Below, piece by piece: positions 1 to 8,300 of a stretch of DNA of 64,000 bases. The stretch is from Bacillota bacterium (lineage in GTDB: Bacteria; Bacillota; Ch66; Ch109). Both the position numbers and the translations under genes were made by a program. The stretch is from NCBI GenBank assembly GCA_013178275.1, contig JABLWZ010000008.1, forward strand, positions 124,001-188,000, read 5' to 3'. Within the stretch, counting starts at the first letter, position 1; each line of letters opens with the position of its first letter. Under the pieces are notes generated by a model. The model searched no databases. It saw only the letters and a program-made list of their open reading frames with translations, and had not been told where the DNA came from.

Positions 1-617
1 CGGGCACCAGCAACGACCTGGCGGCCTGCCTGAACCTCCCGGCGGACCTGGGCGAGTGCCTGGACGTGATCGCCGCGGGCCGCACCACCCCGCTGGACGC
101 GGGCCTGATCAACGGGCAGGACTACTTCCTAACCACCTGCGCGGGTGGTCTTTTCGTGAACGCCTCGTTTACCGCATCCCCCAAGTTCAAGCAGTACGTG
201 GGGCCCCTGGCCTACTACCTGAAGGCGGCCAGCGAGGCGGTCTCCATCAATACCTTCGACCTGAGGCTGACCACCGAGGACGGGGGGTTCGAGGACGAGG
301 CGGTACTGTTCCTGGTCTCCAACGGGAGAACCGCGGCCGGGTTCCGCAACCTGATAAGCGGCGCGGATTTTTCCGACGGGGTGATGGACATCCTGATAGT
401 GAAAAAGTGCGGCTACCCCGAGCTGGGCAGCCTGCTGTACCAGGCGTTCCGGGGCCAGGGCATAGGCGGTCCCCGGGTGGTGACGATGAAGGCCAGCTTC
501 TGCATGGCGGAGTGCTCCCCGGAAGTGCTCATCAGCGTGGACGGGGAAAAGGGCGGCGGGATGCCGCTGGGGATAGAGATGGTCCCCTCGGCGCTCCGAG
601 TGCTGGTCGGGGAATAG
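1..617 (+). CDS. Diacylglycerol kinase/YegS-like lipid kinase, C-terminal part
   Basis: The reading frame is open from base 3 and begins with GTSNDLAACL. This matches the GTxNDxA motif that follows the GGDGT nucleotide-binding loop of the diacylglycerol kinase catalytic domain (DagK/YegS/BmrU). The start of the gene lies outside the window. The remaining ~200 residues form the beta-rich C-terminal half, with the PLDAG and ADFSDGVMDILIV segments typical of the family. Family members phosphorylate diacylglycerol or related lipids at the inner membrane face. The exact lipid substrate cannot be told. xthA follows after 22 bp on the same strand, so the two may be co-transcribed. Confidence 0.85.
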   Translation, partial: GTSNDLAACLNLPADLGECLDVIAAGRTTPLDAGLINGQDYFLTTCAGGLFVNASFTASPKFKQYVGPLAYYLKAASEAVSINTFDLRLTTEDGGFEDEAVLFLVSNGRTAAGFRNLISGADFSDGVMDILIVKKCGYPELGSLLYQAFRGQGIGGPRVVTMKASFCMAECSPEVLISVDGEKGGGMPLGIEMVPSALRVLVGE

Positions 618-639
618 CGGTGAGAAGGGCGGGTCGGGT

Positions 640-1437
640 TTGGCGCTCAGGATTGCTACCTTCAATGTCAATTCCATCAAGAGCCGGCTCGACGTGGTGC
701 TGGACTGGCTCCAGCGTGCGGATATCGACATCCTGGGGATGCAGGAGCTGAAGCTGGAGGAGGGACGGTTTCCCTTCGCCGCCTTCGCCGAGTTGGGTTA
801 TGAGTGCGCGGTGTTCGGCCAGAAGGCCTACAACGGGGTGGCGATTTGCTCCCGGCTGCCGCTCGAGGATGTCCGGCCGGGGTTCGGCGACCCGGAGCTG
901 GATCAGCAGCGGAGGATCATCACCGCCCGGGTGGGCGACCTGTGGCTGGTCGATGTTTACGCCCCGCACGGCGACGCGCGCGGCGGGGAAAAGTACTTTT
1001 ACAAGCTGGAGTTTTACCGGCGGCTGGAGGACTACCTGCGGCGGTCCTTCTCCCCCAAGGACCGGGTCTGCCTGATGGGGGACCTGAACGTCGCTCACCG
1101 GGACGAGGACGTCTGGGACCCGGAGCTGCTGCGGGACTCGATCGGGACGATGCGGGAGGAGCGGGAGGCCTTCGGCCGGCTGCTGGACTTCGGGCTTTAC
1201 GACGTTTTCCGCCACCTGTACCCGGGGACCCATAAATATACCTGGTGGGACTACGTGGGCGGCGCGATCTGGAAGGACCAGGGGATGCGGATCGACTACC
1301 TGCTGGTGACCCGGCCGCTGCTGCCCCGGTCGCGGGAGGTCGCCATCGACCTGGGGCCGCGGCGCCGGCGCAAACCCACCCCTTCCGACCACGCACCGGT
1401 GGTGCTGACCCTTGATGTCGAGCCGTCTCCCGGGTGA
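640..1437 (+). CDS. xthA: Exodeoxyribonuclease III
   Basis: This 265-residue protein has the usual length for Xth/ExoA AP endonucleases, which cut abasic sites and degrade 3' ends during base-excision repair. Visible motifs are NVNSIKSR near the N terminus, the metal-binding Glu in QELKLEE, the GDLNVAHRDEDVW block with catalytic Asp/Asn, and a C-terminal SDHAPV with the catalytic Asp-His. The chosen start is a TTG at 640, because the protein begins directly with the conserved ALRIATFNVNS strand and a GA-rich ribosome binding region precedes it. It sits just downstream of the lipid kinase gene. Confidence 0.95.
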   Translation: MALRIATFNVNSIKSRLDVVLDWLQRADIDILGMQELKLEEGRFPFAAFAELGYECAVFGQKAYNGVAICSRLPLEDVRPGFGDPELDQQRRIITARVGDLWLVDVYAPHGDARGGEKYFYKLEFYRRLEDYLRRSFSPKDRVCLMGDLNVAHRDEDVWDPELLRDSIGTMREEREAFGRLLDFGLYDVFRHLYPGTHKYTWWDYVGGAIWKDQGMRIDYLLVTRPLLPRSREVAIDLGPRRRRKPTPSDHAPVVLTLDVEPSPG

Positions 1438-1524
1438 AACATTTTTTGTGAAATAGGTTCCTCAAGACCGGTTTTATGGTTATAATTATAATGTTAAGCC
1501 GGACATGAAAGGAGGTTTTTTGGG

Positions 1525-1731
1525 GTGTCCTCTCACGAACACAACGAGCACGATGAAGAAGTAAAAGGCTCGCCAACTTATGATCCCAAGTTCGGACGCA
1601 GTACCATTATCGGTGTCGGCATCTTTGTAATTTTATTCGCTTTTGGCCTATACTACGTTGACACGAATTATATTCATTCAACCGCTCCAAAAGCAGAGAC
1701 CCACAAGTCAGAACCAGCCCCCAAGCACTAG
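1525..1731 (+). CDS. Small single-pass membrane protein
   Basis: A 68-residue protein starts at GTG behind a very strong ribosome binding site (AAAGGAGG). It has a His/Glu-rich hydrophilic N terminus, one transmembrane helix at about residues 28-45 (IIGVGIFVILFAFGLYYV) and a short charged tail. The layout resembles small accessory subunits of heme-copper oxidases (subunit IIa type), but no oxidase genes are nearby, so that is only a guess. It stands alone between xthA and a half-rubrerythrin gene. Function unknown. Confidence 0.6.
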   Translation: MSSHEHNEHDEEVKGSPTYDPKFGRSTIIGVGIFVILFAFGLYYVDTNYIHSTAPKAETHKSEPAPKH

Positions 1732-1809
1732 AGATTAATCGGTTCCGCGGATGCGTATATGGCAGTGCAGTACGGTTTTAGAATTTTTTAATTTATCCGG
1801 GTCACAAAA

Positions 1810-1835
1810 ACGGTGTGTCCATGCTGACACACCGT
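1810..1835. terminator. Perfect 10-bp hairpin downstream of the small membrane protein gene
   Basis: ACGGTGTGTC and GACACACCGT form a perfect 10-bp stem with a 6-nt loop about 80 bp after the stop codon at 1731. No T-run follows on the plus strand and only four T on the minus strand. It may be a weak terminator or another RNA hairpin. Confidence 0.4.
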
Positions 1836-1864
1836 TAGCTATAGCATAAGCGAGGTGTAGGTCG

Positions 1865-2062
1865 ATGCCCAGTCAAAAGATGCTGGAGGCGCTCAAAACC
1901 GCCCTGGAGCATGAGAAGCACGCCATGGAGATGTACCGCCGGATGGCGCAGCAGGCCGAGGACGCGGAGACCCGGCTCCTGATGGAACAGATCGCCCGCG
2001 AGGAGGAAGGCCACTACAATCAGCTCAGCAAGCGGCTGAAGGCCCTACGCCTACTTGGCTAA
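1865..2062 (+). CDS. Half-size rubrerythrin/ferritin-like protein
   Basis: A 65-residue helical protein. It contains ALEHEKHAMEMYRRMA and EQIAREEEGHYNQL, the two halves of a ferritin-like diiron helix pair (Glu/His ligands, ExxEEGHY). True rubrerythrins have about 140 residues in a four-helix bundle plus a rubredoxin domain. Here only one two-helix repeat is present, so a working diiron site would need dimerisation. The start ATG is at 1865, after GAGGTGTAGGTCG. Its 3' end overlaps the convergent gene at 2051-3253 by 12 bp. A role in peroxide handling is inferred from the family only. Confidence 0.65.
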   Translation: MPSQKMLEALKTALEHEKHAMEMYRRMAQQAEDAETRLLMEQIAREEEGHYNQLSKRLKALRLLG

Positions 2063-3253
2063 ACTCAGGTAGACCATCGCCAGCAGGGTGACCGCCAGCA
2101 GCAGGAGGGAGACGACGGTTTTTTTGCGGTCCAGTTTCTCCCCCTGGATCTTTTCCGCCAGCAGGTGCGTCACAAAGGTTATCTCGCCCGAGAACATGAT
2201 CGCGATGAAGAACATCAGGCCGGGGTGGTCGTGGAACGGGTCGGGCGCGACGGTTTTCCAAAGCGAGAGTGCGTAGTAGGCCACGATGATGAACTCGATG
2301 AACCCGGCCGCCACCTGGAACACCAGGCTGCGTCCCTGGAGTTCGAGGCTCTTGCGGCTCATCATGATGTCGATGCGGCTCCTCACCACGTCGATACCCG
2401 CCTGGAAGTTCTGAGTCGAGTCCTGCAGGTCGTCCTCCAGTTGCCTCAACTTCTGTATCTCGTGATCATAGCCCCCTATGATGCTCCCCACTGTCTCCTT
2501 ATCGAAAACAGACTTGTGGTTTCTGGTCAGTTTTATAAAACTGGCTATCTGTTCCTGCATCACGTAGCGGCCTTCGCGCATCAGCCGGTAGCTGCCGGCC
2601 AGCATCCCGTAAGCGCTGGAAAGGTTGTTCACCGCCTGTTCCAGCTCCTCCAGGACCTCCCGGTCGCTCCCGCTGGGGACGAAATGCTGGTACAGGACCT
2701 TGGACAGTTTCTCGTCCAGGTCCCTTTTTTCCGCGCTGACGGTCTCCCTGCGTTCCCGGTAGAAGATGGTCAGCTGGTCCAGCTTGGCCAGGTTGGCGTC
2801 CATCAGCGGCAGCTCGCTGATCAGAAACTCCCGGTCCAGCTGGTGGATACCCCCGCCCGGCCGGGACTGGTAGATGTAGTAGGCCCTGCCGTCAGGCCAC
2901 CCCCAGTCCATTCGGGCCAGCCTGCCCCCGGGAAGCTCCAGGTGCAGCACCGGGCTGCGGCAGGTGAGCTGGCCCGCCCGGCCGAGCCCCGCGTCCCAGT
3001 CGCTGCCGCCGGAGATGAGGACGATGGCGGAACCCAGGAGCAGCTCGTCCAGCCCCCTTTTCAGGGGCCTGATCCCCTGGAGCAGTTCGTCCAGGCCGTT
3101 CTCCCACTCCGTGGCCAGCTCCATGACGACCACGGTGTAGTTGTCCTGGGGGTAAAAGCGAAGCTCGGTCTGCTCCTCCCAGCCCGCGAGTATTCCATCC
3201 ACTTCATGTTCTTCGTTCAGGATGTAAACGTAAAAAAGTACACGGGTATCCAT
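2051..3253 (-). CDS. Unknown membrane-anchored coiled-coil protein
   Basis: I do not recognise this 400-residue protein. Residues 1-160 look like a soluble alpha/beta domain. Residues 165-310 are long charged helices, probably coiled coil (LDQLTIFYRERRETVSAEKR and QKLRQLEDDLQDS). The C terminus carries about three hydrophobic segments (around residues 310-330, 345-365 and 380-397), which anchor it in the membrane. The ATG at 3253 is the only good N-terminal start. It is followed by the convergent half-rubrerythrin gene and stands about 80 bp from a GNAT gene transcribed the same way. Confidence 0.6.
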   Translation of the reverse strand: MDTRVLFYVYILNEEHEVDGILAGWEEQTELRFYPQDNYTVVVMELATEWENGLDELLQGIRPLKRGLDELLLGSAIVLISGGSDWDAGLGRAGQLTCRSPVLHLELPGGRLARMDWGWPDGRAYYIYQSRPGGGIHQLDREFLISELPLMDANLAKLDQLTIFYRERRETVSAEKRDLDEKLSKVLYQHFVPSGSDREVLEELEQAVNNLSSAYGMLAGSYRLMREGRYVMQEQIASFIKLTRNHKSVFDKETVGSIIGGYDHEIQKLRQLEDDLQDSTQNFQAGIDVVRSRIDIMMSRKSLELQGRSLVFQVAAGFIEFIIVAYYALSLWKTVAPDPFHDHPGLMFFIAIMFSGEITFVTHLLAEKIQGEKLDRKKTVVSLLLLAVTLLAMVYLSLAK

Positions 3254-3333
3254 TCGTCCTCCGTCTGCTGGACTTAACGTTTTTGTTTATTTTAATCCGG
3301 CTGTAAGGATATGTAAAGCTGGTTGTGGACGCC

Positions 3334-3822
3334 TCAGAGCTGGCAGAGGATCTGCTCGGGATCGAGGTCCGGCACCAGGGGCTTGATCATCGCCCGCGGG
3401 TAGTAGTGGTTCTCCTCGTCCAGCACCTGAAACCCGTTTTTCTGCCAGAAGTGCTCGGCGGGCAGCATGGAACTGAGGGTAAGGGCCTGGTAGCCGAGGC
3501 TTGCGGCCAGCTCCTCGATGTACCCCAGCAGCCGGGTTCCCTCCCCTTTGCCCCGGTCGCTCTCCGGGAGGCAGATGAAGTCGATGGTGATCAGGTTGTA
3601 GGCGGGACAAAACTGGAGTTTCAGGTGGGTCGGCGACAGGTAGTGCTCGGGGTGGTTCAGGTGGCGGTGGCTGTCCCGCTCAAAGCTGAAGACACGGGTG
3701 GTCACCCCCGCCTTCTCGGTCCGCTGGAGTTCGCTCCAGGTCACCCCTTCGTCGATTATCGATTCCATCCTTCCACTGAGCCACTCTAGGTGCATTGGTT
3801 CGGGCCAGGCTGCTCTGGTCAT
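3334..3822 (-). CDS. GNAT-family acetyltransferase
   Basis: A 162-residue protein with the acetyl-CoA binding motif A of the GNAT fold, PESDRGKGEGTRLLGYIEE (R/Q-x-x-G-x-G/A type), followed by LGYQALTLSSM and the FWQKNGFQVL element seen at the end of GNAT domains. Such enzymes move an acetyl group from acetyl-CoA to an amine. The substrate cannot be read from sequence. A long N-terminal part (residues 1-65) has no recognisable motif. Confidence 0.75.
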   Translation of the reverse strand: MTRAAWPEPMHLEWLSGRMESIIDEGVTWSELQRTEKAGVTTRVFSFERDSHRHLNHPEHYLSPTHLKLQFCPAYNLITIDFICLPESDRGKGEGTRLLGYIEELAASLGYQALTLSSMLPAEHFWQKNGFQVLDEENHYYPRAMIKPLVPDLDPEQILCQL

Positions 3823-3887
3823 ATGAATCCCTCCCCGGGACCTATTTCGTTAAGCAGCGTGATAGTTATAAACAGCGAATTGAGTGG

Positions 3888-3921
3888 TAAAAAAGCCAGG
3901 GTCGACGTTAACCCCGGCTTT
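3888..3921 (-). terminator. Intrinsic terminator after the phosphodiester glycosidase gene
   Basis: Read on the minus strand, AAAGCCGGGGT and ACCCTGGCTTT pair with one mismatch, and the hairpin is followed by a run of six T. It lies about 90 bp beyond the stop codon at 4013. Confidence 0.65.
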
Positions 3922-4012
3922 AGGAAGTACAAAGAACCTTGCAATTAAAGATTATGACGTTTTTATGCCAGTGTCAAACAATATCGACCGACTTTTTTCC
4001 AGTTTTTTCTAC

Positions 4013-5443
4013 TTATTGGTTGATGTAAGCCGTCTGGGTCGAGGGGTCCCACCCCACCTTGGCCCCCAGGGACTGGCTGACGAAGCGCAGGGGAACCATG
4101 GTCCGGCCGTTGATGATCGTCGCCTCGGTGTCGATGCTGACGTTGTAGCCGTTGATCTTCGCTGTCCGCTTGCCGATGGTGAGCTGGATCTGGGTGTCCC
4201 CCTTGACCGCGCTGACGGTTCGGGTATTCTCATCCCACTCGACCTGGGCCCCGAGGCCTTCAAACAGCTTCCGCATCGGCACCAGCAGCCGGCCGTCACG
4301 GTTCACCGGCGGGGTCTCAAAGTAGATCCGCTGCCCGTCCAGGTACACCGGTATCTGCGAGATGACCAGGATGGCGTTGTTGATGCTACGCTCCCTCCCG
4401 TCCGAGGGGGTATTCACGATACCGCCGTTGACTATCATCTCGGTGGAGCCGCCCCCGTCGAGGGCCATGGCGTCTGACGCCCCCAACTCCACCATCAGGT
4501 CGGCCAGCTCGATAAAGGTCATCCCCGCGCTGCTCTGGCTGCGCCCGTCCACCGTCACCAGCAGCGCCTGGCCGCTCCTGGTCACCCCGACCGCGGTGCG
4601 GGGGTTGCGGCCGGCCAGCGAACCCAGGCTCTCGTTGTCCGTCGGAACGTCCCGGCGGCCGTTTTTCACCAGCCGCGGTCCGTTGGTGACTATGTCCTTG
4701 ATCCCTTCCAGTCCGTGATAGTCCGCGCGCCAGGACACCTGATCACCGATGGCGAAGTCGTAGCGGTAGGGTTTTTCCCAACCCTGCATCGAGATCACGA
4801 AGCCTCCCTCGGGGATGGTGGCGCCGCCGTTCTTGATCTCGGTGATGATCATCTTCCCATCGATGGGTTTCACTATGAACTCAAGGTTGACGAGGTCGTT
4901 CTTGGTGTTGGTCCCGAACTCCGGGGTATAGATGGAGAGGCCCTGCGGGCACTCGATGTTCAGCGACTCGGCCTTGAACTCCTTGCCTTTGTCGGGCAGC
5001 GAGAGTATCACATCGGGATTCAGCTGCTGAAACTGCAGCCGCCGATCCTGCAGGGCGATCATCGCGGTGGCCTCCCTCCCGCTCTTGACCAGCATCCGCT
5101 GGTCGAGCACGGTGGTGTCGACCGGGGTGAGGTTCACCTGCGCGCTGTAGAAAGACCCGTTTATCGCAGCTATGGCCCCGTACTCCCTGGCAATGCTGGA
5201 CAGGGGCTGGAGGTAGCCCAGGGTCTTGCCCGCCAGGACGGGTTTGAGCTCGATCTTCCGCTTCTTGATGTCGACCAGCAGGTAGTCGACCTCGGCCTTC
5301 TTGCCGTCGGAAAGGGTCTTGACCAGGTGGTTGTATTGTATCCCGTCATCGACCACGAGGGCCTGCGCCGGAGCGGCCAGGACGACGAGAAGGAAAGCCA
5401 TGCATACGACTGTGGTTATGTACCCTGGTTTCCTGAAATACAT
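4013..5443 (-). CDS. Secreted phosphodiester glycosidase (NAGPA-like) with copper-amine-oxidase stalk domain
   Basis: A 476-residue secreted protein. Residues 1-28 form a signal peptide (hydrophobic VVCMAFLLVVLAAPAQA). Residues ~60-350 match the NAGPA/exopolysaccharide phosphodiester glycosidase fold, with NGSFY, RNPRTAVGVT, LVTVDGRS and LDGGGSTEMIVNG blocks. Residues ~360-476 hold two copies of the stalk-like repeat (DGRLLVPMRKLFEGLGAQVEWD and INGRTMVPLRFVSQSLGAKV) known as the copper amine oxidase N-terminal domain in Firmicutes surface proteins. The domains suggest hydrolysis of sugar phosphodiester or envelope glycan bonds outside the cell. The transcript appears monocistronic, with a terminator at 3888-3921. 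Confidence 0.85.
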   Translation of the reverse strand: MYFRKPGYITTVVCMAFLLVVLAAPAQALVVDDGIQYNHLVKTLSDGKKAEVDYLLVDIKKRKIELKPVLAGKTLGYLQPLSSIAREYGAIAAINGSFYSAQVNLTPVDTTVLDQRMLVKSGREATAMIALQDRRLQFQQLNPDVILSLPDKGKEFKAESLNIECPQGLSIYTPEFGTNTKNDLVNLEFIVKPIDGKMIITEIKNGGATIPEGGFVISMQGWEKPYRYDFAIGDQVSWRADYHGLEGIKDIVTNGPRLVKNGRRDVPTDNESLGSLAGRNPRTAVGVTRSGQALLVTVDGRSQSSAGMTFIELADLMVELGASDAMALDGGGSTEMIVNGGIVNTPSDGRERSINNAILVISQIPVYLDGQRIYFETPPVNRDGRLLVPMRKLFEGLGAQVEWDENTRTVSAVKGDTQIQLTIGKRTAKINGYNVSIDTEATIINGRTMVPLRFVSQSLGAKVGWDPSTQTAYINQ

Positions 5444-5538
5444 CGGGTGTTTTCCTCCCTTGTTTTATGCGCGTTCATATTACTAACGCTTTTTTTCAGC
5501 CCGGGGATACGGTTCCTCGGGATTTTGCCCCGCTCCTA

Positions 5539-6912
5539 CTATTCTTCCCCATACTCCTTCAGTTTACGGTGCAGGGTGGTCAGTCCGATCCCCAGTATCC
5601 GGGCGGTCTGGGCCTTGTTACCGCGGGTGTGCTTATAGACCTGCAGGATATACTCCCTTTCGGCCTCCGCCAGGGTGACGAACTCGGACCTGGATTTAGC
5701 GCGGGGCTCCGCCACGGGGGTCCTGACCGACGTCTTCCTGACCTCGGACGGCAGGTGGCTGGGCGCTATGGGCGATTTCTGGGCCAGGTTGGCCGCTGAC
5801 TGCAGGATCGACCTCAGCTCCCTCACGTTGCCGGGGTATTGGTAGGCCGAAAGTATCTGCAGGGTCTCGTCCTTGATGGAGTTCCTTCCCGCTCCCCGCC
5901 CCAGCTCTTTGAGGAAGTGCTCCACCAGCGGCCGGACGTCTTCCAACCGTTCCCGCAGCGGGGGTATCTGGATCCAGGCCACCTTGAGCCGGTAGTAGAG
6001 GTCGTTGCGGAACTGGCCCTTCTTCACCATCGCCTCCAGGCTGCTGTTGGTCGCCGCCACGAACCGCACCTCGATCCTGCGCACCCGGTTGGTCCCCAGC
6101 TTCACGAACTCCTTCTCCTGCAGCACCCGCAGCAGCTTCCCCTGCAGGTCCAGGGAGAGGTCGCCGATCTCGTCGAGGAACAGGGTCCCGCCCGCGGCCG
6201 CCTCCAGGTATCCCTCCCGGTCGCGCTCGGCCCCGGTGAAGGCCCCCTTTACATGGCCGAAGAACTCGGACTCGAACAGGGTGCCGGTCAGGGACGCCAT
6301 GTTCACCGGGACGAAACTCCGGTCGGCCCGGGAACTGGCCTGGTGAATGGCGTGGGCCAGCAGCTCCTTCCCGGTGCCGCTCTCGCCGGTGATCAGCACC
6401 GGCGCGTTGCTGCGCGCGTGCAACTCGACCTCCCGCAGGACCCGCAGCATGGCCGGGGATACGGTGACTATGTCCTTGAAGGCCCGGGAGTCGATAAACT
6501 CACCCTCGGACCGCTGTTTCTGCACCTCCAGCAGGTCGAGCAGCCGCTTCCTCTCCAGCGCCCGGTCGATGGCGATCAGCAGTCGGTCCCGGCTCAGGGG
6601 CTTGATCAGGTAGTCGTAGGCGCCCAGCCGCATAGCGTTGACCGCGGTCTCTACCTCGTCCACCGCGGTCACCATCAGGCACTCGGTTTCGGGGCTGGCC
6701 GATTTTATGTACTCCACCAGTTCCAGTCCGCTGATATCGGGCATGGTCAGGTCGACCAGGGCGATATCGAAGCGTCTGGCGGGGATCAGTTCGTACACCC
6801 GGGCCGGGTCGTCGATCGCGGTGATGTCGCGGTAACCGGCCGTCATCAGCCCGCGCTTCATGCTTTCCAGAAAGATCTGTTCGTCATCGACCAGCAGTAT
6901 CTGGGGGTCCAT
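5539..6912 (-). CDS. NtrC-family sigma-54-dependent response regulator
   Basis: The three classic domains are visible in order. A receiver domain holds residues 1-120 (ILLVDDEQ, phospho-acceptor Asp in ALVDLTMPD). An AAA+ sigma-54 interaction domain spans ~150-390, with Walker A GESGTGKE, the sigma-54 contact loop GAFTGA and Walker B LFLDEIGDL. A Fis-type helix-turn-helix is at the end (NKAQTARILGIGLTTLHRKL). I start it at ATG 6912 because GGGAGGGAGCATC precedes it and MDPQILLVDDEQ is the natural N terminus. An upstream ATG at 7032 would add 40 unrelated residues. No histidine kinase is adjacent, so it is an orphan regulator. Confidence 0.92.
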   Translation of the reverse strand: MDPQILLVDDEQIFLESMKRGLMTAGYRDITAIDDPARVYELIPARRFDIALVDLTMPDISGLELVEYIKSASPETECLMVTAVDEVETAVNAMRLGAYDYLIKPLSRDRLLIAIDRALERKRLLDLLEVQKQRSEGEFIDSRAFKDIVTVSPAMLRVLREVELHARSNAPVLITGESGTGKELLAHAIHQASSRADRSFVPVNMASLTGTLFESEFFGHVKGAFTGAERDREGYLEAAAGGTLFLDEIGDLSLDLQGKLLRVLQEKEFVKLGTNRVRRIEVRFVAATNSSLEAMVKKGQFRNDLYYRLKVAWIQIPPLRERLEDVRPLVEHFLKELGRGAGRNSIKDETLQILSAYQYPGNVRELRSILQSAANLAQKSPIAPSHLPSEVRKTSVRTPVAEPRAKSRSEFVTLAEAEREYILQVYKHTRGNKAQTARILGIGLTTLHRKLKEYGEE

Positions 6913-7115
6913 GATGCTCCCTCCCAAACAGGTGAGTCCAACCACCGGTTCGTGGTTAAAGCTTGTTATTCGACACTTAATACCCGATTCCCTTGTCCGG
7001 AAGCGGTTTTTAGGGATGCCACTATCTTGCATAATTAAAATTACTTGCAGAATGCCAAATAAAGGTTTTTTATTCTTTTTGTCGAAAAGAAAGAAGGTGA
7101 TTTTTATTCCCGGGA

Positions 7116-8300
7116 GTGTGCCTCCGAGTGCTTCAAAACTTGAGAACCGGTTTCATCTGTGAAGCCGCCTGGCTGAGAGCTATCGCCTGCCTCAACGTAA
7201 TAGTGATCCACGTTATCGCCAAACCACTCTACGACTTGAACCACGACATGAATCTCCTGAACCTGTACGGGGCCTTCACCCAGCACCAGTACCTGGTCTC
7301 GTTCGAGTTCACCCGCTTCGCGGTCCCCTCTTTCATCTTCCTGACCGGATTCACCCTGGCCTGGAAGTATGCACGCAGCCAGGACCGGTTCGATTTCGGC
7401 TCCTATATCCGACACCGCTTCATGATCGTCTTCGTCCCCTACGCCCTGTGGAGCCTGCTCTACTCTACCTATTCGGTTTTCTACGTGGAGAGCGGCATCC
7501 CGGCCCAGGCGGGACTCCTCGCACTGGTCGTCCGCTACGGGCACGACCTGCTGATCGGGGACGCCCTGTACCACATGTACTTCGTCGTCATCACCCTGCA
7601 GTTCTACCTGATCGCCCCGCTGTTTATCCTGCTGGCCAAGAGGTACGTCAACACACCCGCCTGGCTGGTGTTCGGCCTCGTCTACCAGGTCGCCGTCGGC
7701 CTGATCTACGCCTACTACCTGTCCCCCACGGGTCATCCGTTCTGGGACGCCGTATACCTCCGCCTCGACCGCAACTCCCTGATGTGGGTCGGCTACTTCG
7801 TGATCGGCCTCGCCGTCGGGAGGGACTACGAGCGGATACGTGAATGGGTAAGGCGTTTCGGCGGGTACTTCAGCATCCCCTGGCTCCTGCTCTTTTACAC
7901 CCTGATCTGGGAGTTTTACCACGCGGCCGACCTGGGTTACTACAACCTCGGTGTGGTCTCGACCTCGAACATCCTCTACACCCTGTTTTTCCTGCCCCTG
8001 ATCTTCTGGGTGGGAATCAAATTGAGCACGACCAGGGCGAACCCGGTCATGCTCAACCTATCGGACCACTCCTATGGCATCTTCCTCGCTCACCCGATCA
8101 TCATCGGCTACTTACAGCCCCGGTTCCTCTGGGTCGACAACCTCTACAACTTCGGGGCCACCATGCTGCTGTTCGCGCTGAGCATCGCCATCCCCTGGGG
8201 TTTCCTGCTGGGATACGGCCGGCTGTCTTCCCGCCGGCGGCGGGGGACCGCTTCTCAGACCGAAGCCGCCGAGTCGAGGTCCTTCCAGAACCCGGGGTAG
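7116..8300 (+). CDS. Acyltransferase 3 family membrane protein
   Basis: A ~390-residue protein with about ten transmembrane segments. It begins with the conserved WLRAIACLNVIVIHV motif, where the His is the family's catalytic residue, and has FLTGFTLAWKY soon after. Near the end is NLSDHSYGIFLAHPIIIGY. Family members O-acetylate sugars or other surface molecules. The start is uncertain: GTG 7116, GTG 7128 and TTG 7140 are all possible before the conserved helix, and no ideal ribosome binding site favours one. Its 3' end overlaps the convergent aroA by 46 bp. Confidence 0.85.
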   Translation: MCLRVLQNLRTGFICEAAWLRAIACLNVIVIHVIAKPLYDLNHDMNLLNLYGAFTQHQYLVSFEFTRFAVPSFIFLTGFTLAWKYARSQDRFDFGSYIRHRFMIVFVPYALWSLLYSTYSVFYVESGIPAQAGLLALVVRYGHDLLIGDALYHMYFVVITLQFYLIAPLFILLAKRYVNTPAWLVFGLVYQVAVGLIYAYYLSPTGHPFWDAVYLRLDRNSLMWVGYFVIGLAVGRDYERIREWVRRFGGYFSIPWLLLFYTLIWEFYHAADLGYYNLGVVSTSNILYTLFFLPLIFWVGIKLSTTRANPVMLNLSDHSYGIFLAHPIIIGYLQPRFLWVDNLYNFGATMLLFALSIAIPWGFLLGYGRLSSRRRRGTASQTEAAESRSFQNPG